Shown here: piece by piece, positions 45,833-53,540 of the stretch
Position numbering within the stretch: the first letter of the stretch is position 1
Layout of the letters: each line of letters starts with the position of its first letter
Assembly (NCBI RefSeq): GCF_003315175.1
Contig: NZ_QNRQ01000011.1
Location: 1-64,000 of the forward strand
Direction: 5' to 3'
Source: Eoetvoesiella caeni
GTDB taxonomy: Bacteria > Pseudomonadota > Gammaproteobacteria > Burkholderiales > Burkholderiaceae_B
DNA: 64,000 nt
Notes under the pieces: model-generated
What the model was told of the DNA's origin: nothing
Databases searched by the model: none
Seen by the model: the letters and a program-made list of their open reading frames with translations, nothing else
Position numbers and translations under genes: made by a program

Positions 45833-45878
45833 ATTATCCGCCCCCGCAAAGTCGACTTACATAAATTCTAAGTAAATT
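45833..45878 (-). promoter_or_regulatory. Shared stress operator/promoter D (proXWV)
   Basis: Minus strand: AATTTACTTAG (45868-45878) and AATTTATGTAA (45857-45867) in 11-nt phase, then 21 nt from TTTATG to GATAAT (45833-45838), the best -10 of the five sites (5 of 6). Transcription should begin near 45826. Confidence 0.7.
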
Positions 45879-45969
45879 TCCAACCACCCGTTCGGGCTTA
45901 CCGCCAAGTAGCCGCTTCGCTAGGCAAGCACTTGACGCTTGCAGGAACCGGAGCGTCAAAGTCACGAAG

Positions 45970-46015
45970 AATTTACGGCAAATTTACGACAGAGACCTCG
46001 TGCATGGGATATGGT
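45970..46015 (+). promoter_or_regulatory. Shared stress operator/promoter E (small transcript)
   Basis: Plus strand: AATTTACGGCA (45970-45980) and AATTTACGACA (45981-45991), the most perfect tandem copy (10 of 11 identical), then 21 nt from TTTACG to TATGGT (46010-46015), the same hexamer as site C. It faces right, away from site D, toward a 32-codon ORF and not directly toward any large gene. Confidence 0.7.
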
Positions 46016-46136
46016 TAAAAAATTTTAAGCTGGCAAATAAAATGCTTTCCGCAATAGGAAGACGCAACTTCAAATACTGTTTTAGTGTTCTCATTCAACG
46101 CACTAATTCGATTTTTCCGAAAATTGGAGACAAGAC

Positions 46137-46235
46137 GTGAAAAGCAGTTTGCCTGAACATCAGTGCGTGGCGGTCAGCAACAATAAAAAGGAGGCAATAG
46201 CGTTAGCGGGAAATTGGAAACTGTTTTGGCGCTGA
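46137..46235 (+). CDS. Possible 32-residue small protein under promoter E
   Basis: GTG at 46137 with GGAGAC 8 nt upstream; the 32-residue product runs from KSSLPEHQCVAV to GNWKLFWR and has no homolog I know. It lies between promoter E and the hairpin at 46249-46276, so the transcript would be about 250 nt. It could equally be a non-coding RNA with a chance ORF. The C-terminal WKLFW is amphipathic and might touch the membrane. Confidence 0.35.
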   Translation: MKSSLPEHQCVAVSNNKKEAIALAGNWKLFWR

Positions 46236-46248
46236 TTTAGGGCCAAGA

Positions 46249-46276
46249 AAATGGTGGCAGACCATTTCCGGTTTTT
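46249..46276 (+). terminator. Possible terminator of the small transcript
   Basis: AAATGGT (46249-46255) and ACCATTT (46261-46267) form a 7-bp stem with a GGCAG loop; CCGG and five T follow. The T-run is four bases away from the stem, so strength is uncertain. Confidence 0.4.
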
Positions 46277-46517
46277 CCCACCGCCGCGGAAGACTTAATG
46301 CAATTCAAAGTCGCTGAACGGGGATATATGTCCAATCCGACTCATATCGCCGGTAGCTCTTCCTCTTCGCGCTTGCGGTCCGACAGATGCAGCGAAGAAC
46401 TCAATGCAGGCAGCATGCTGTTCTTTCAGATGACCTGCACTCATCACTTGGCTCGAAGTTACCAAGGCCGTCTGAAGATATGTGGCCCGATGTGCTTGAG
46501 ATTAGGAAATAAGGTAC
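46277..46517. other. Intergenic region before the LysR gene
   Basis: 240 nt without a gene I can support. An open frame of 95 codons starts here but runs into the LysR gene in another frame and has no recognisable domain. It probably holds the LysR promoter. Confidence 0.5.
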
Positions 46518-47405
46518 ATGGAACTACGCCATCTTCGTTGCTTTGTCGCATTGGCCGAGGAATTGCACTTCACACGAGCTGCTGAGCGCCTACATATCGA
46601 GCAGCCGCCATTGTCGCGAGCGATCAAAGAGCTGGAAGACGAACTGGGGGTTGTGCTCTTTGATCGGGATCGAAGAGGTACGCGCCTAACAGCAGCCGGC
46701 GCTGCATTCTTGCAAGATACTCGCCGACTATTCACGGTCTTGGAACAAGCGCAAGAGAATGCCAGGGCCATCGCAGCGGGTAGGCGGGGCAGCCTGCGCA
46801 TCGCCGTATCCGATGGAGCTCTCGATCCCCGACTGTCAGCATTCTTGGCTCGCTGCCGTGTGGAAGAGCCGGAAATGGAGATACGTATGTGCGAAGTGCC
46901 CTTGGCCGAACAGTTGCGCGGGCTTCGGTCGGGCGACTTTACGATCGGTCTCGCGCACACCGATGAAGTCAGCGATGGCATTGTCGCCGTGCCAATCTGG
47001 CGAGATCCAATTGTGATCGCTTTGCCCGCACTACATGAGTTGCTTGCCCATAAGGAGATTCCACTACATAAACTGGGAGGCCATCCACTTGTGTTGTGCG
47101 ATCCGCGGATATGCGAGGGTTACTGCCGCGAGCTGACTCGACTCCTGGGGCCAGTGGGGAATCAGAATGTTGTTGAACACGTGTCCTCGCTGGACATGAT
47201 GCTGACTCTGGTGGGGGCAGGTTACGGCGTCGGCTTTATCTCTGCAACCAAGATTCCGGTCAGCCAACGCCAGGATGTGGTGATCCGCCCCCTGGCTGTG
47301 AAATCAGCAGTAATCACTACTTACCTACTCCGATCAGCAAGTAGTGACTTGACTGCTTCATTGGAGCGTTTTATTTCCCGACTGCGTGAGGGTTTCGACG
47401 ATTGA
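46518..47405 (+). CDS. LysR-family transcriptional regulator
   Basis: 295 residues. The N-terminal HTH is RHLRCFVALAEELHFTRAAERL with QPPLSRAIKELEDELG, followed by a linker helix and a periplasmic-binding-protein-like effector domain. Full family length. Target and ligand are unknown; the HLRCFVALAEELHF start resembles the BenM/CatR side of the family. It lies in the integrase-proximal end, where many ICEs keep regulators. Confidence 0.9.
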   Translation: MELRHLRCFVALAEELHFTRAAERLHIEQPPLSRAIKELEDELGVVLFDRDRRGTRLTAAGAAFLQDTRRLFTVLEQAQENARAIAAGRRGSLRIAVSDGALDPRLSAFLARCRVEEPEMEIRMCEVPLAEQLRGLRSGDFTIGLAHTDEVSDGIVAVPIWRDPIVIALPALHELLAHKEIPLHKLGGHPLVLCDPRICEGYCRELTRLLGPVGNQNVVEHVSSLDMMLTLVGAGYGVGFISATKIPVSQRQDVVIRPLAVKSAVITTYLLRSASSDLTASLERFISRLREGFDD

Positions 47406-47419
47406 CTGAAATAATTTTC

Positions 47420-47713
47420 TCAAGAATCAGCGCTTAAACTCAGATTGTGTTCGGTTGCGGCCATAAGCTCGGCCGCACTTATTCCAAGTGCTGTAGAAAT
47501 TTTCAGTATGAGCGGAAGCGTAGGTACATGTTCTCCACGTTCAATTTTTCCCATATGCGAGCGTGCAATGCCTGCCCTAGAAGCGAACTCATCCTGCGCG
47601 ACGCCTTGCGCGACGCGAGCCGCGCGCACGGCCTGTCCGAATGCCAATGCTGGCTTGGAGTCATACGTGGTTGTGCCAGACGGACGTCCAGGCTGAATAG
47701 TGGTCTTCTGCAT
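47420..47713 (-). CDS. XRE-family HTH regulator
   Basis: 97 residues; the HTH is VAQDEFASRAGIARSHMGKIERGEHVPTLPLILKISTALGI, a complete XRE/Cro domain. The N-terminal 25 residues are polar. It is convergent with the LysR gene (14 nt between stops) and divergent from the LysR-effector-domain gene, with 123 nt for promoters between them. Likely a repressor of nearby ICE genes. Confidence 0.85.
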   Translation of the reverse strand: MQKTTIQPGRPSGTTTYDSKPALAFGQAVRAARVAQGVAQDEFASRAGIARSHMGKIERGEHVPTLPLILKISTALGISAAELMAATEHNLSLSADS

Positions 47714-47836
47714 CGGCAGAAGGGTCGATCAAACTGCGAAAATTAACCACGTTAAGTTTGGAGACGTTAAACTTCTCTCTTTCCCATCATGCTAGCTCGC
47801 ACTCGACCTGCCTAGCCTCTCTTCTGCGCGGCGCTT

Positions 47837-48478
47837 ATGCACAGCATCACCAGCCGAACATCCCGCCTCCGGCTTGCCATCGCGCCGGGTGTGCCGTCGT
47901 TTCAGCTCTCCAAGTTGCTGGCCCTGCAGCGCGCAGAAGAGCCAAACGTCAGGCTCACGTTTTCTGCGGTAACAGGTGACGAATTGGTCGCGGGAATTCA
48001 GGACGGTCGCTACGACGCAGGAATGTCGCTTCAGGGGGCCAGCGACCCAGGCCTCAAGACGCAACCTTTGTGGGCCGAGAGCATGGCTGTCGCCGTGCCG
48101 CCGCGGTTCCATTTACTCGACAGGGCAAAGCTCACCGTCGCCGGTCTTCAAGACTACCCGATCTATCGCTGGCAGGCCGAGGACTGTCCTCTGCTGGATG
48201 GAAGGCTGGCCTCCCTCATGCCGTTGGACGAGGAGAACATCCAGCGGGTGACTTCATTCGAGATGCTGGCGCTATGGGTTGCGGCCGGCTATGGCATCGG
48301 GGTATCTGCGCAATCGCGCATCGAGCGTGCCCACGGCTGGGGTATCACCATGCGACCTCTCGCCGACGGCCCCTATGAAATCGTGACCTACCTGCAGCGA
48401 CGCCACGCGCAAACCGACTCCGCTTCGGAGCGGTTCGAGCGCAGAGCGATGCAAGTCGCCGGGGCCGAAGCCACGTAA
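47837..48478 (+). CDS. LysR-type effector-binding domain protein lacking the HTH
   Basis: 213 residues that match only the C-terminal domain of LysR regulators (LRLAIAPGVPSFQLSKLLALQRAEEP onward, and VAAGYGIGVSAQSRI). No HTH is encoded upstream in any frame, so the protein either is a truncated gene or works as a stand-alone ligand-binding or dominant partner. Similar headless LysR genes divergent from an XRE gene occur next to ICE integrases. Its end faces the integrase across a shared hairpin. Confidence 0.78.
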   Translation: MHSITSRTSRLRLAIAPGVPSFQLSKLLALQRAEEPNVRLTFSAVTGDELVAGIQDGRYDAGMSLQGASDPGLKTQPLWAESMAVAVPPRFHLLDRAKLTVAGLQDYPIYRWQAEDCPLLDGRLASLMPLDEENIQRVTSFEMLALWVAAGYGIGVSAQSRIERAHGWGITMRPLADGPYEIVTYLQRRHAQTDSASERFERRAMQVAGAEAT

Positions 48479-48486
48479 TAACATCC

Positions 48487-48516
48487 CTACGGCCGGAGCT
48501 ATGACCCCGGCCGTAG
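48487..48516. terminator. Bidirectional terminator-like hairpin between headless LysR gene and integrase
   Basis: CTACGGCCGG (48487-48496) and CCGGCCGTAG (48507-48516) form a perfect 10-bp stem around a 10-nt loop, between convergent genes. T-rich stretches are short. A second small hairpin (AGGGGG with CCCCCT) covers the integrase stop. Confidence 0.55.
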
Positions 48517-48527
48517 TTTGAAGGGGG

Positions 48528-50480
48528 TTAGGCCCCCTCAAGTACTGCCGCGCTGTCCACCAGCCGACGGACGCTCAGCCGCACATCCTCGGGAATGGGC
48601 CGCAAGGCAACGGCCTCGGGCCCATCCTCGTGGCGCTGGTAGTCACCCATGATGACGCGGATGATCGCGGGCACGTTGGTCGGCGTGACCGCATCGATAG
48701 CCGCACGATCACCCAGGTCGGGGTGAGGCTGGGTCAGCATGCGGTACAGCTCCCACGAATCCGCGTGCACGCATTGGTTCATGAGCACTTGGGCCAGCTT
48801 GTGCTTGAGCGGTACCAGTTGCCAGTCGGGAACCCGCTGCCCCCGGTTGCCCAGGCTGATCGACAGGAGCTTGCCCGCCTTCAGCTCGCGGTTGATCTGG
48901 TCCTTGGACTTGCCGGCCAGCTTGCCGAACAGTGGGACCGGCAGATTGTTCGGCGACTCGTAGATGGCCAGCATTTCCTCGCGCTCGCGCTGGATGGCTG
49001 ACACTTCCGGTTCCGGGGCATGCACCGGCGGCGGCGGCACCTGCGACAGCCGCTGGAACGTGATTCCGCCGCTGTTGGGGGTCACGACGATGGGCGTGGC
49101 CACCACGGGCGGCACGCCGGGGACAGCGGGCTCGGCCGCCGTGGGGGCGGCACCCACCGCACCCAGCGCTTCCTCCACTTCCGCCATCGCCGGCACGCCG
49201 TCGATGCGGATGGTCAGGTGCGCACTCGCGGCTTCCACTTCGCCCTGTTCAAGCAGGTCGAGGCGATCGGCCCAGTCCTGCATCATCCGGCGGCGGGGCT
49301 CCACGTACTTGGCGTGGTTGTAGGCCGAGCTGACCTTGTTCGGATCGGAGTGCGAAAGCTGTGCGTCCACCCAAATCTTCGGGTAGCCGATCTCGTTGAG
49401 CGCCGTCGAGATGGTGCCGCGGATGCCATGGCCGGTCAGGCGTCCCTCATACCCCATGAGCTGCACGGCCTTGTTGAGGGTGTTCTCGCTGATGCGCCTC
49501 TTGAGTTCGCTGCGATGCGACAGCAGGTACTTCTGCGCCGGCCGCATCACGCCCAGGAGATAGCGCACGATCTCGATGGCCTGCAGGGACAGGGGCACGA
49601 TGTAGGGCGGCACGTCCTGCGGCCGCTTGCCGGCCTTGCGCATTTCGTCCTGGAGCTGCTTGACGACCTGCGGCGGGATGATCCACAAGCCGCGGTCGAG
49701 GTCGAATTGCTCAGGTTCGGCCAGCCGCAACTCGCCCGTGCGCACCCCCGTCAGGAACAGCAGACGGACGCCAAGCTGGGTCTGCCAGCCACGGGGGTTG
49801 TAGAGCCGGAGCTTCTGAAGGAACTCGGGCAGCTCGGGCAGGTGCAAATAGGGGTTGTGGGCCACCGGGGGCTTGGGCTCCGCCACCACGTCCAGGTCCG
49901 CGGCCGGGTTGACTTCCAGCCCCTCTGCAATGACCAAGGCATAGCGGAACATCTGGTTGAACCAGGTGCGGACCTTCTCGGCGGTGGTGAACGCCTTGCG
50001 CTTCTCGATGGCCGCCACGACGCCCACGAGTTGAGGCCGACGAATGTCGTAGATCGACATCTTTCCCAGGGTGGGCAGTACGTCCTTGTTGAAGATGCGC
50101 AGGATCTGCGAAAGCGTGCTTTGACGGCCTTCCTTGAGTTCCTTGCGGCGATGCTCGACCCAGGCATCGAAGACGTTCTTGAAGGTGTATTCGCCTGCCA
50201 GCCTGGCCGCGTGCCGGCGCTGGTCACGTTCGATTTGGGGATCGACCCCCCTGGCGAGCAGGGCCTGGGCCTTGTCGCGCTCGGCGCGGGCCTCGCGCAG
50301 GCTGAGGGCGGGATAGCCGCCGAGGGACAAGCGCTTCTGTTTGCCCAGCCAGTAGTAGCGGAAAATCCACGACTTGCCGCCTGCGGCAGAGACCATCAGG
50401 CCCAGGCAGTCGTTGTCGGAGAGGGTGTAGCGCTTGCCGGTGGTCCTTGCCTGCCGGACGGTCAGATCAGAGAGTGCCAT
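48528..50480 (-). CDS. int: ICE tyrosine integrase (P4/IntB13-type) with C-terminal antitoxin-like domain
   Basis: 650 residues, longer than ordinary P4-type integrases (about 400). Residues 1-100 are the arm-binding DUF4102 domain (LSDNDCLGLMVSAAGGKSWIFRY). The catalytic domain has Arg in TGVRTGELRL (about 245), HGIR (about 351) and the nucleophile Tyr in VSSAYNHAKYVEPRRR (about 385). A Pro/Val-rich linker (about 440-490) leads to residues about 500-615, which align without gaps to the antitoxin of the RES toxin at 24.5 kb. The gene lies 225 nt from tRNA-Gly and integrates or excises the ICE there. Confidence 0.93.
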   Translation of the reverse strand: MALSDLTVRQARTTGKRYTLSDNDCLGLMVSAAGGKSWIFRYYWLGKQKRLSLGGYPALSLREARAERDKAQALLARGVDPQIERDQRRHAARLAGEYTFKNVFDAWVEHRRKELKEGRQSTLSQILRIFNKDVLPTLGKMSIYDIRRPQLVGVVAAIEKRKAFTTAEKVRTWFNQMFRYALVIAEGLEVNPAADLDVVAEPKPPVAHNPYLHLPELPEFLQKLRLYNPRGWQTQLGVRLLFLTGVRTGELRLAEPEQFDLDRGLWIIPPQVVKQLQDEMRKAGKRPQDVPPYIVPLSLQAIEIVRYLLGVMRPAQKYLLSHRSELKRRISENTLNKAVQLMGYEGRLTGHGIRGTISTALNEIGYPKIWVDAQLSHSDPNKVSSAYNHAKYVEPRRRMMQDWADRLDLLEQGEVEAASAHLTIRIDGVPAMAEVEEALGAVGAAPTAAEPAVPGVPPVVATPIVVTPNSGGITFQRLSQVPPPPVHAPEPEVSAIQREREEMLAIYESPNNLPVPLFGKLAGKSKDQINRELKAGKLLSISLGNRGQRVPDWQLVPLKHKLAQVLMNQCVHADSWELYRMLTQPHPDLGDRAAIDAVTPTNVPAIIRVIMGDYQRHEDGPEAVALRPIPEDVRLSVRRLVDSAAVLEGA

Positions 50481-50489
50481 TTCGAGGCT

Positions 50490-50507
50490 CCTAAGTTATG
50501 ACTTAGG
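50490..50507 (-). promoter_or_regulatory. Hairpin over the integrase ribosome binding site
   Basis: CCTAAGT (50490-50496) and ACTTAGG (50501-50507) form a 7-bp stem with a 4-nt loop, 10 nt before the integrase ATG. On the mRNA the TAGGAG Shine-Dalgarno begins inside the 3' arm, so folding would lower translation; the same palindrome could instead be an operator. Confidence 0.4.
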
Positions 50508-50637
50508 CCTATGCTCGTCATGGTTCCCGCTCAGCCCCAGCAACTATCCGGTAGCCGTCCCAACCGCATTCTTGTGCCTCAATTGGTCACTCAAAAACGG
50601 TAGCTGTGGGTGGATTTCCGTGGCGCTCGCTGGAATG

Positions 50638-50658
50638 AAAAAAGGGGCCGAAGCCCCT
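50638..50658 (-). terminator. Terminator between tRNA-Gly and the integrase
   Basis: Minus strand: AGGGGC-TTCG-GCCCCT followed by six T (plus-strand A-run at 50638-50643). It terminates leftward transcription from the tRNA-Gly gene before it reaches the integrase, so the integrase needs its own promoter within about 130 nt. Confidence 0.8.
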
Positions 50659-50671
50659 CTTTTCAACGACT

Positions 50672-50695
50672 TACAGACGTCAGTAGAAGTCTGTA
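50672..50695. repeat. Inverted repeat beside the att site
   Basis: TACAGAC (50672-50678) and GTCTGTA (50689-50695) form a 7-bp inverted repeat starting 11 nt from the tRNA 3' end. Its place fits an integrase core- or excisionase-binding site. Confidence 0.4.
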
Positions 50696-50705
50696 GATCA
50701 TAACT

Positions 50706-50723
50706 TGGAGCGGGAGACGAGTC
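50706..50723. other. Integrase-proximal attachment site of the ICE
   Basis: The last 18 bp of the tRNA (GACTCGTCTCCCGCTCCA on the minus strand) resemble the 18-bp att of ICEclc as I recall it, with two differences. The second copy, expected at the left end of the ICE, lies outside the window, so the exact crossover length cannot be set here. Confidence 0.75.
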
Positions 50724-50781
50724 TCGAACTCGCGACCTCAACCTTGGCAAGGTTGCGCTCTACCAACTGAGCTACTCCCGC
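50706..50781 (-). tRNA. tRNA-Gly (anticodon GCC)
   Basis: A 76-nt cloverleaf on the minus strand: acceptor GCGGGAG with CTCCCGC, D-arm GCTCAGTTGGTAGAGC, anticodon arm CAACCTTGCCAAGGTTG with GCC in the loop, T-arm GCGAGTTCGAGACTCGT, and encoded CCA. The gene is intact; its 3' end restores the att sequence after ICE integration. This tRNA is the known target of ICEclc-type elements. Confidence 0.97.
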
Positions 50782-51058
50782 ATTTTTACTTGGTATTCTT
50801 TGTAAGGTTTGATGCCGGCCTTTACAGCCAGTTTTGCCACCGTTTCCAAAGAAGCTTCGCAGTATATATTAATTTTTTTCGCTGTGCAAATTGGCCTGGG
50901 GCTATTTGCTTGAAACCGTTTTCCGGGATGCTGTTTAAAGCAATGCGCCTGAATCAAAGCCCGGCGCAGATGTCTTAAAAGCCGTATCGGTTACAGCGCT
51001 AAAAATTAAAGTAATATCTAGCAAAGACAAAGATCATAGCACAAAAAATGGCCATGTT

Positions 51059-52123
51059 GTGCCCGCCGCGGTTTTGCCATTATTTATTTTTACGGATTCT
51101 GTTTTGCTGCATGTAATTTCACAAGACCTGTCTTCTTTCAATACCTTGGGGCTGCGCTCGAACGCGTCCGCCCTGGTGCGTTACGAGCACGCGGGCCAGT
51201 TGCCCGCGCTGTCGCAGCTGGCGCAAACGTACAAGAAGGTCTTCGTGCTTGGCGGCGGCAGCAATGTTGTGCTGGCGCCCGATTTAAGCGCGCTGGTCGT
51301 CAAAGTAGAGTCGCGCGGGGTTCGGCTGGTGGCCGAGTCCAGCGACGCCTGGCTGGTCGAGGCGCAAGCGGGGGAGAACTGGCACGAGTTTGTCGGTTCT
51401 TGCGTCGACAAGGGCTGGTTGGGGCTTGAAAACCTGGCATTGATTCCCGGCACGGTGGGCGCTGCGCCGGTGCAGAACATCGGCGCGTACGGCGTTGAGC
51501 TGGAACAGCGTATTCAAAGCGTGACAGCCTGGAATTTGCAAGAGTGCCGTTTGGTCGAAATGAATGCCGAGGCTTGCCGCTTTTCCTATCGCGACAGCTT
51601 TTTCAAGCACGAACCCATGGGCCGCTGGCTGATTACGGCCGTGCGTTTTCGTTTGCCCAAAGCATGGAAAGCGGTTTTGGGGTATCCCGATTTGCGCCAG
51701 CACGCGATATTGGCGGCGGCAGGCGAGAACGCGACGGCCAGGCAAGTGTTCGACGCGGTATGCGAAATTCGGCGCCGCAAGTTGCCCGATCCCGCGGTAT
51801 TGGGCAATGCTGGCAGTTTCTTCAAGAATCCGGTCGTCAGCCCGGCTCGCTACGAAGCATTGCACAAGGCGCACGAGCAGCTTGTGGCTTATCCTCAAGA
51901 CAACGGCGACTACAAGCTGGCGGCGGGCTGGCTTATTGACCAGGCCGGCTGGAAGGGCCGTCGCATGGGCCCGGTTGGGGTGCACGACAGGCAAGCCCTG
52001 GTGCTTGTGAACCATGGCGGCGCCACCGCACAGGACATTGCACAACTGGCCCAGACCATCCGGGTCGATGTGGCGGCCCGGTTCGATGTTGTGCTGGAAC
52101 AAGAGCCGGTTGCTATTGCATAG
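51059..52123 (+). CDS. murB: UDP-N-acetylenolpyruvoylglucosamine reductase
   Basis: 354 residues from a GTG at 51059; the conserved protein begins at [13 protein letters not shown], so a TTG at 51104 is a real alternative. MurB reduces the enolpyruvyl group in peptidoglycan precursor synthesis with FAD and NADPH. FAD-binding sequence [19 protein letters not shown], the NIGAYGVEL loop, the catalytic Ser in [12 protein letters not shown], and the C-terminal Glu region are all present. First chromosomal gene right of the tRNA. Confidence 0.93.
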   Translation: MPAAVLPLFIFTDSVLLHVISQDLSSFNTLGLRSNASALVRYEHAGQLPALSQLAQTYKKVFVLGGGSNVVLAPDLSALVVKVESRGVRLVAESSDAWLVEAQAGENWHEFVGSCVDKGWLGLENLALIPGTVGAAPVQNIGAYGVELEQRIQSVTAWNLQECRLVEMNAEACRFSYRDSFFKHEPMGRWLITAVRFRLPKAWKAVLGYPDLRQHAILAAAGENATARQVFDAVCEIRRRKLPDPAVLGNAGSFFKNPVVSPARYEALHKAHEQLVAYPQDNGDYKLAAGWLIDQAGWKGRRMGPVGVHDRQALVLVNHGGATAQDIAQLAQTIRVDVAARFDVVLEQEPVAIA

Positions 52124-52137
52124 CGTTAAAACATGAT

Positions 52138-52175
52138 CAAAGCAACAACGCGCCCTAGGGCGCGTTGTTGCTTTG
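52138..52175. terminator. Bidirectional terminator, perfect 38-bp palindrome
   Basis: Between convergent murB and dapB, CAAAGCAACAACGCGCCC is followed directly by TA and its exact complement, an 18-bp stem. The A- and T-rich flanks (AAAGC at each base) could serve as T-run in both directions, though the run is short. Confidence 0.75.
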
Positions 52176-52200
52176 TGGCTGCGAAGACTTGGCTGGATGC

Positions 52201-52992
52201 TCAGGTCGACAGCACGTCCTGCATGTCGAACAAGCCGAATTCTTTGCGCGCCAGATAGCGCACGGCGCGCAGGCTGCCTTGAGCGTAGGTGGCCCGGCTG
52301 CTGGCCCGGTGGGTGATTTCGATGCGTTCGCCGGTGCCGCAGAAATACACGGTGTGGTCGCCGACAATGTCGCCGCCGCGTACAACCGAAAAACCGATAT
52401 GGCCGGTTTCGCGCGCGCCGGTTTCGCCGTGGCGAGCCCAGTCGGCAACGTCGTCCAGCTTTTTGCCCCAGGCATGGGCAATGGTCTCGCCCATGGCCAG
52501 GGCTGTGCCGGACGGGGCGTCGACTTTGTTGCGATGATGGGCTTCGAAGACTTCGGCGTCGTAGCCGCTGTTAAGCAGCTTGGCGGCGATGTCCAGCAGC
52601 TTGAGCGTGGCGTTTACGCCGACGCTCATGTTGGGTGCGAAGACTATGGCAACTTTCTGGCTGGCGGCCTGTATGGCCTGCTTGCCTTGCTCGCCCAGCC
52701 CAGTGGTGCCGATGACGCATTTGACGCCGTGCTTGACGCAGGCGGCCAGGTGCGCCAGCGCCCCTTCGGGGCGGGTGAAGTCGATCAGGCAGTCGGCCTG
52801 GGCCAGGGCGTCCAGGTTGTCGGTAATGAGCACGCCGGTGTCTTGGCCCAGAAACGCGCCGGCGTCTTGCCCGATGCAGGGCGAGCCGGCGCGGTCAAGC
52901 GCGACGGTGAAAGACAGGTCGGCGGTTTCGAGAACCGCTTCGATAAGCATCCGGCCCATCCGGCCGTCGGCTCCAGCTATGGCAATACGCAT
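52201..52992 (-). CDS. dapB: 4-hydroxy-tetrahydrodipicolinate reductase
   Basis: 263 residues. The N-terminal dinucleotide fold is [15 protein letters not shown]; the substrate motif [16 protein letters not shown] contains the catalytic His and Lys. DapB carries out the NAD(P)H-dependent second step of the lysine/meso-diaminopimelate branch. It follows bamE by 8 nt in the same direction, probably one transcript. Confidence 0.96.
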   Translation of the reverse strand: MRIAIAGADGRMGRMLIEAVLETADLSFTVALDRAGSPCIGQDAGAFLGQDTGVLITDNLDALAQADCLIDFTRPEGALAHLAACVKHGVKCVIGTTGLGEQGKQAIQAASQKVAIVFAPNMSVGVNATLKLLDIAAKLLNSGYDAEVFEAHHRNKVDAPSGTALAMGETIAHAWGKKLDDVADWARHGETGARETGHIGFSVVRGGDIVGDHTVYFCGTGERIEITHRASSRATYAQGSLRAVRYLARKEFGLFDMQDVLST

Positions 52993-53000
52993 TATTTCCT

Positions 53001-53540
53001 CTAGCGCAAGGGTTGGGGGGAGGTTTCGTTGGGAGGTGTGGCATTGCCGGTTCCGGCGGCATTGATTTCGACGCCTGTCCGGTTATCGGGCGCCGCTGGC
53101 TGTTCGGTTGCGGGGGCTTCTTTGTCGTTGCCGGCGGAGGCGGGCGCGGCGGCGCCGTTGTCTATTTTCTGGAAGGGCTGGCGGTCGGGCTGTTTGTCGC
53201 CTTCCCAGCGGGCAAGCGCATCGCCTTCGAACCAGACGGTAAATTGCCGTTCCTCTTCTTTACCGTAGCCCGGTTTGTTATAGTAAGTGTAATCCCAGCG
53301 GTTAGTGCGGAAGATGTCTTGCAAGGCGGGGGTGCCAAGAATGAAGCGTACCTGTTCGCGCGTCATGCCTTTTTCAAGGCGGGCGACCTGCTCGGAAGTA
53401 ATCCAGCTACCTTGCTGGACATCCGCCTTGTATGGAAACCCCCATTTGGTGCCGCCGCACGCCGACAAAGCCAGCGCCAGGGCGCCAACGGCCACGCCGG
53501 CGCGAAGTTTAAGTAGTAATGGTGTTGCAGTTGTCAGCAC
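53001..53540 (-). CDS. bamE: Outer membrane assembly lipoprotein BamE
   Basis: 179 residues from a GTG at 53540. A signal peptide with lipobox LSAC (Cys28) is followed by the BamE core: [35 protein letters not shown]. The C-terminal 60 residues are Ala/Pro/Glu-rich and variable. BamE is part of the beta-barrel assembly complex. It is divergent from fur with 145 nt between them, the usual arrangement. Confidence 0.93.
   Translation of the reverse strand: MLTTATPLLLKLRAGVAVGALALALSACGGTKWGFPYKADVQQGSWITSEQVARLEKGMTREQVRFILGTPALQDIFRTNRWDYTYYNKPGYGKEEERQFTVWFEGDALARWEGDKQPDRQPFQKIDNGAAAPASAGNDKEAPATEQPAAPDNRTGVEINAAGTGNATPPNETSPQPLR

Larger units (their letters stand above)
1..50723. mobile_element. 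ICE of the ICEclc/PFGI-1 class (right part, left end outside window)
   Basis: The segment carries a MobH-type relaxase, a TraD coupling protein and a complete G-type (PFL_46xx/47xx-like) type IV secretion gene set. It ends with a P4-type tyrosine integrase next to the 3' end of tRNA-Gly(GCC), the usual target of ICEclc relatives. Cargo and a defence island interrupt the core. Only one end is visible: the integrase-proximal att overlaps the tRNA 3' end near 50706-50723, and everything to the right is conserved housekeeping DNA. The left boundary, the second att copy, and partition genes such as parA/parB must lie before base 1. Confidence 0.92.

Noticed and set aside
45981-46015. Reading TTTACG as a sigma-70 -35 box of promoter E (and of C, A)
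   Set aside because: The distance to the -10-like hexamer is 21 nt in all cases, too long for sigma-70; an activator site overlapping the -35 region explains it better.
46298-46585. 95-codon ORF before the LysR gene
   Set aside because: Overlaps the LysR start in another frame, no good ribosome binding site and no recognisable domain; the short transcript from promoter E probably ends before it.
50772-50957. 61-codon ORF on the minus strand
   Set aside because: Its 3' end overlaps the tRNA-Gly gene; chance ORF in an AT-rich gap.
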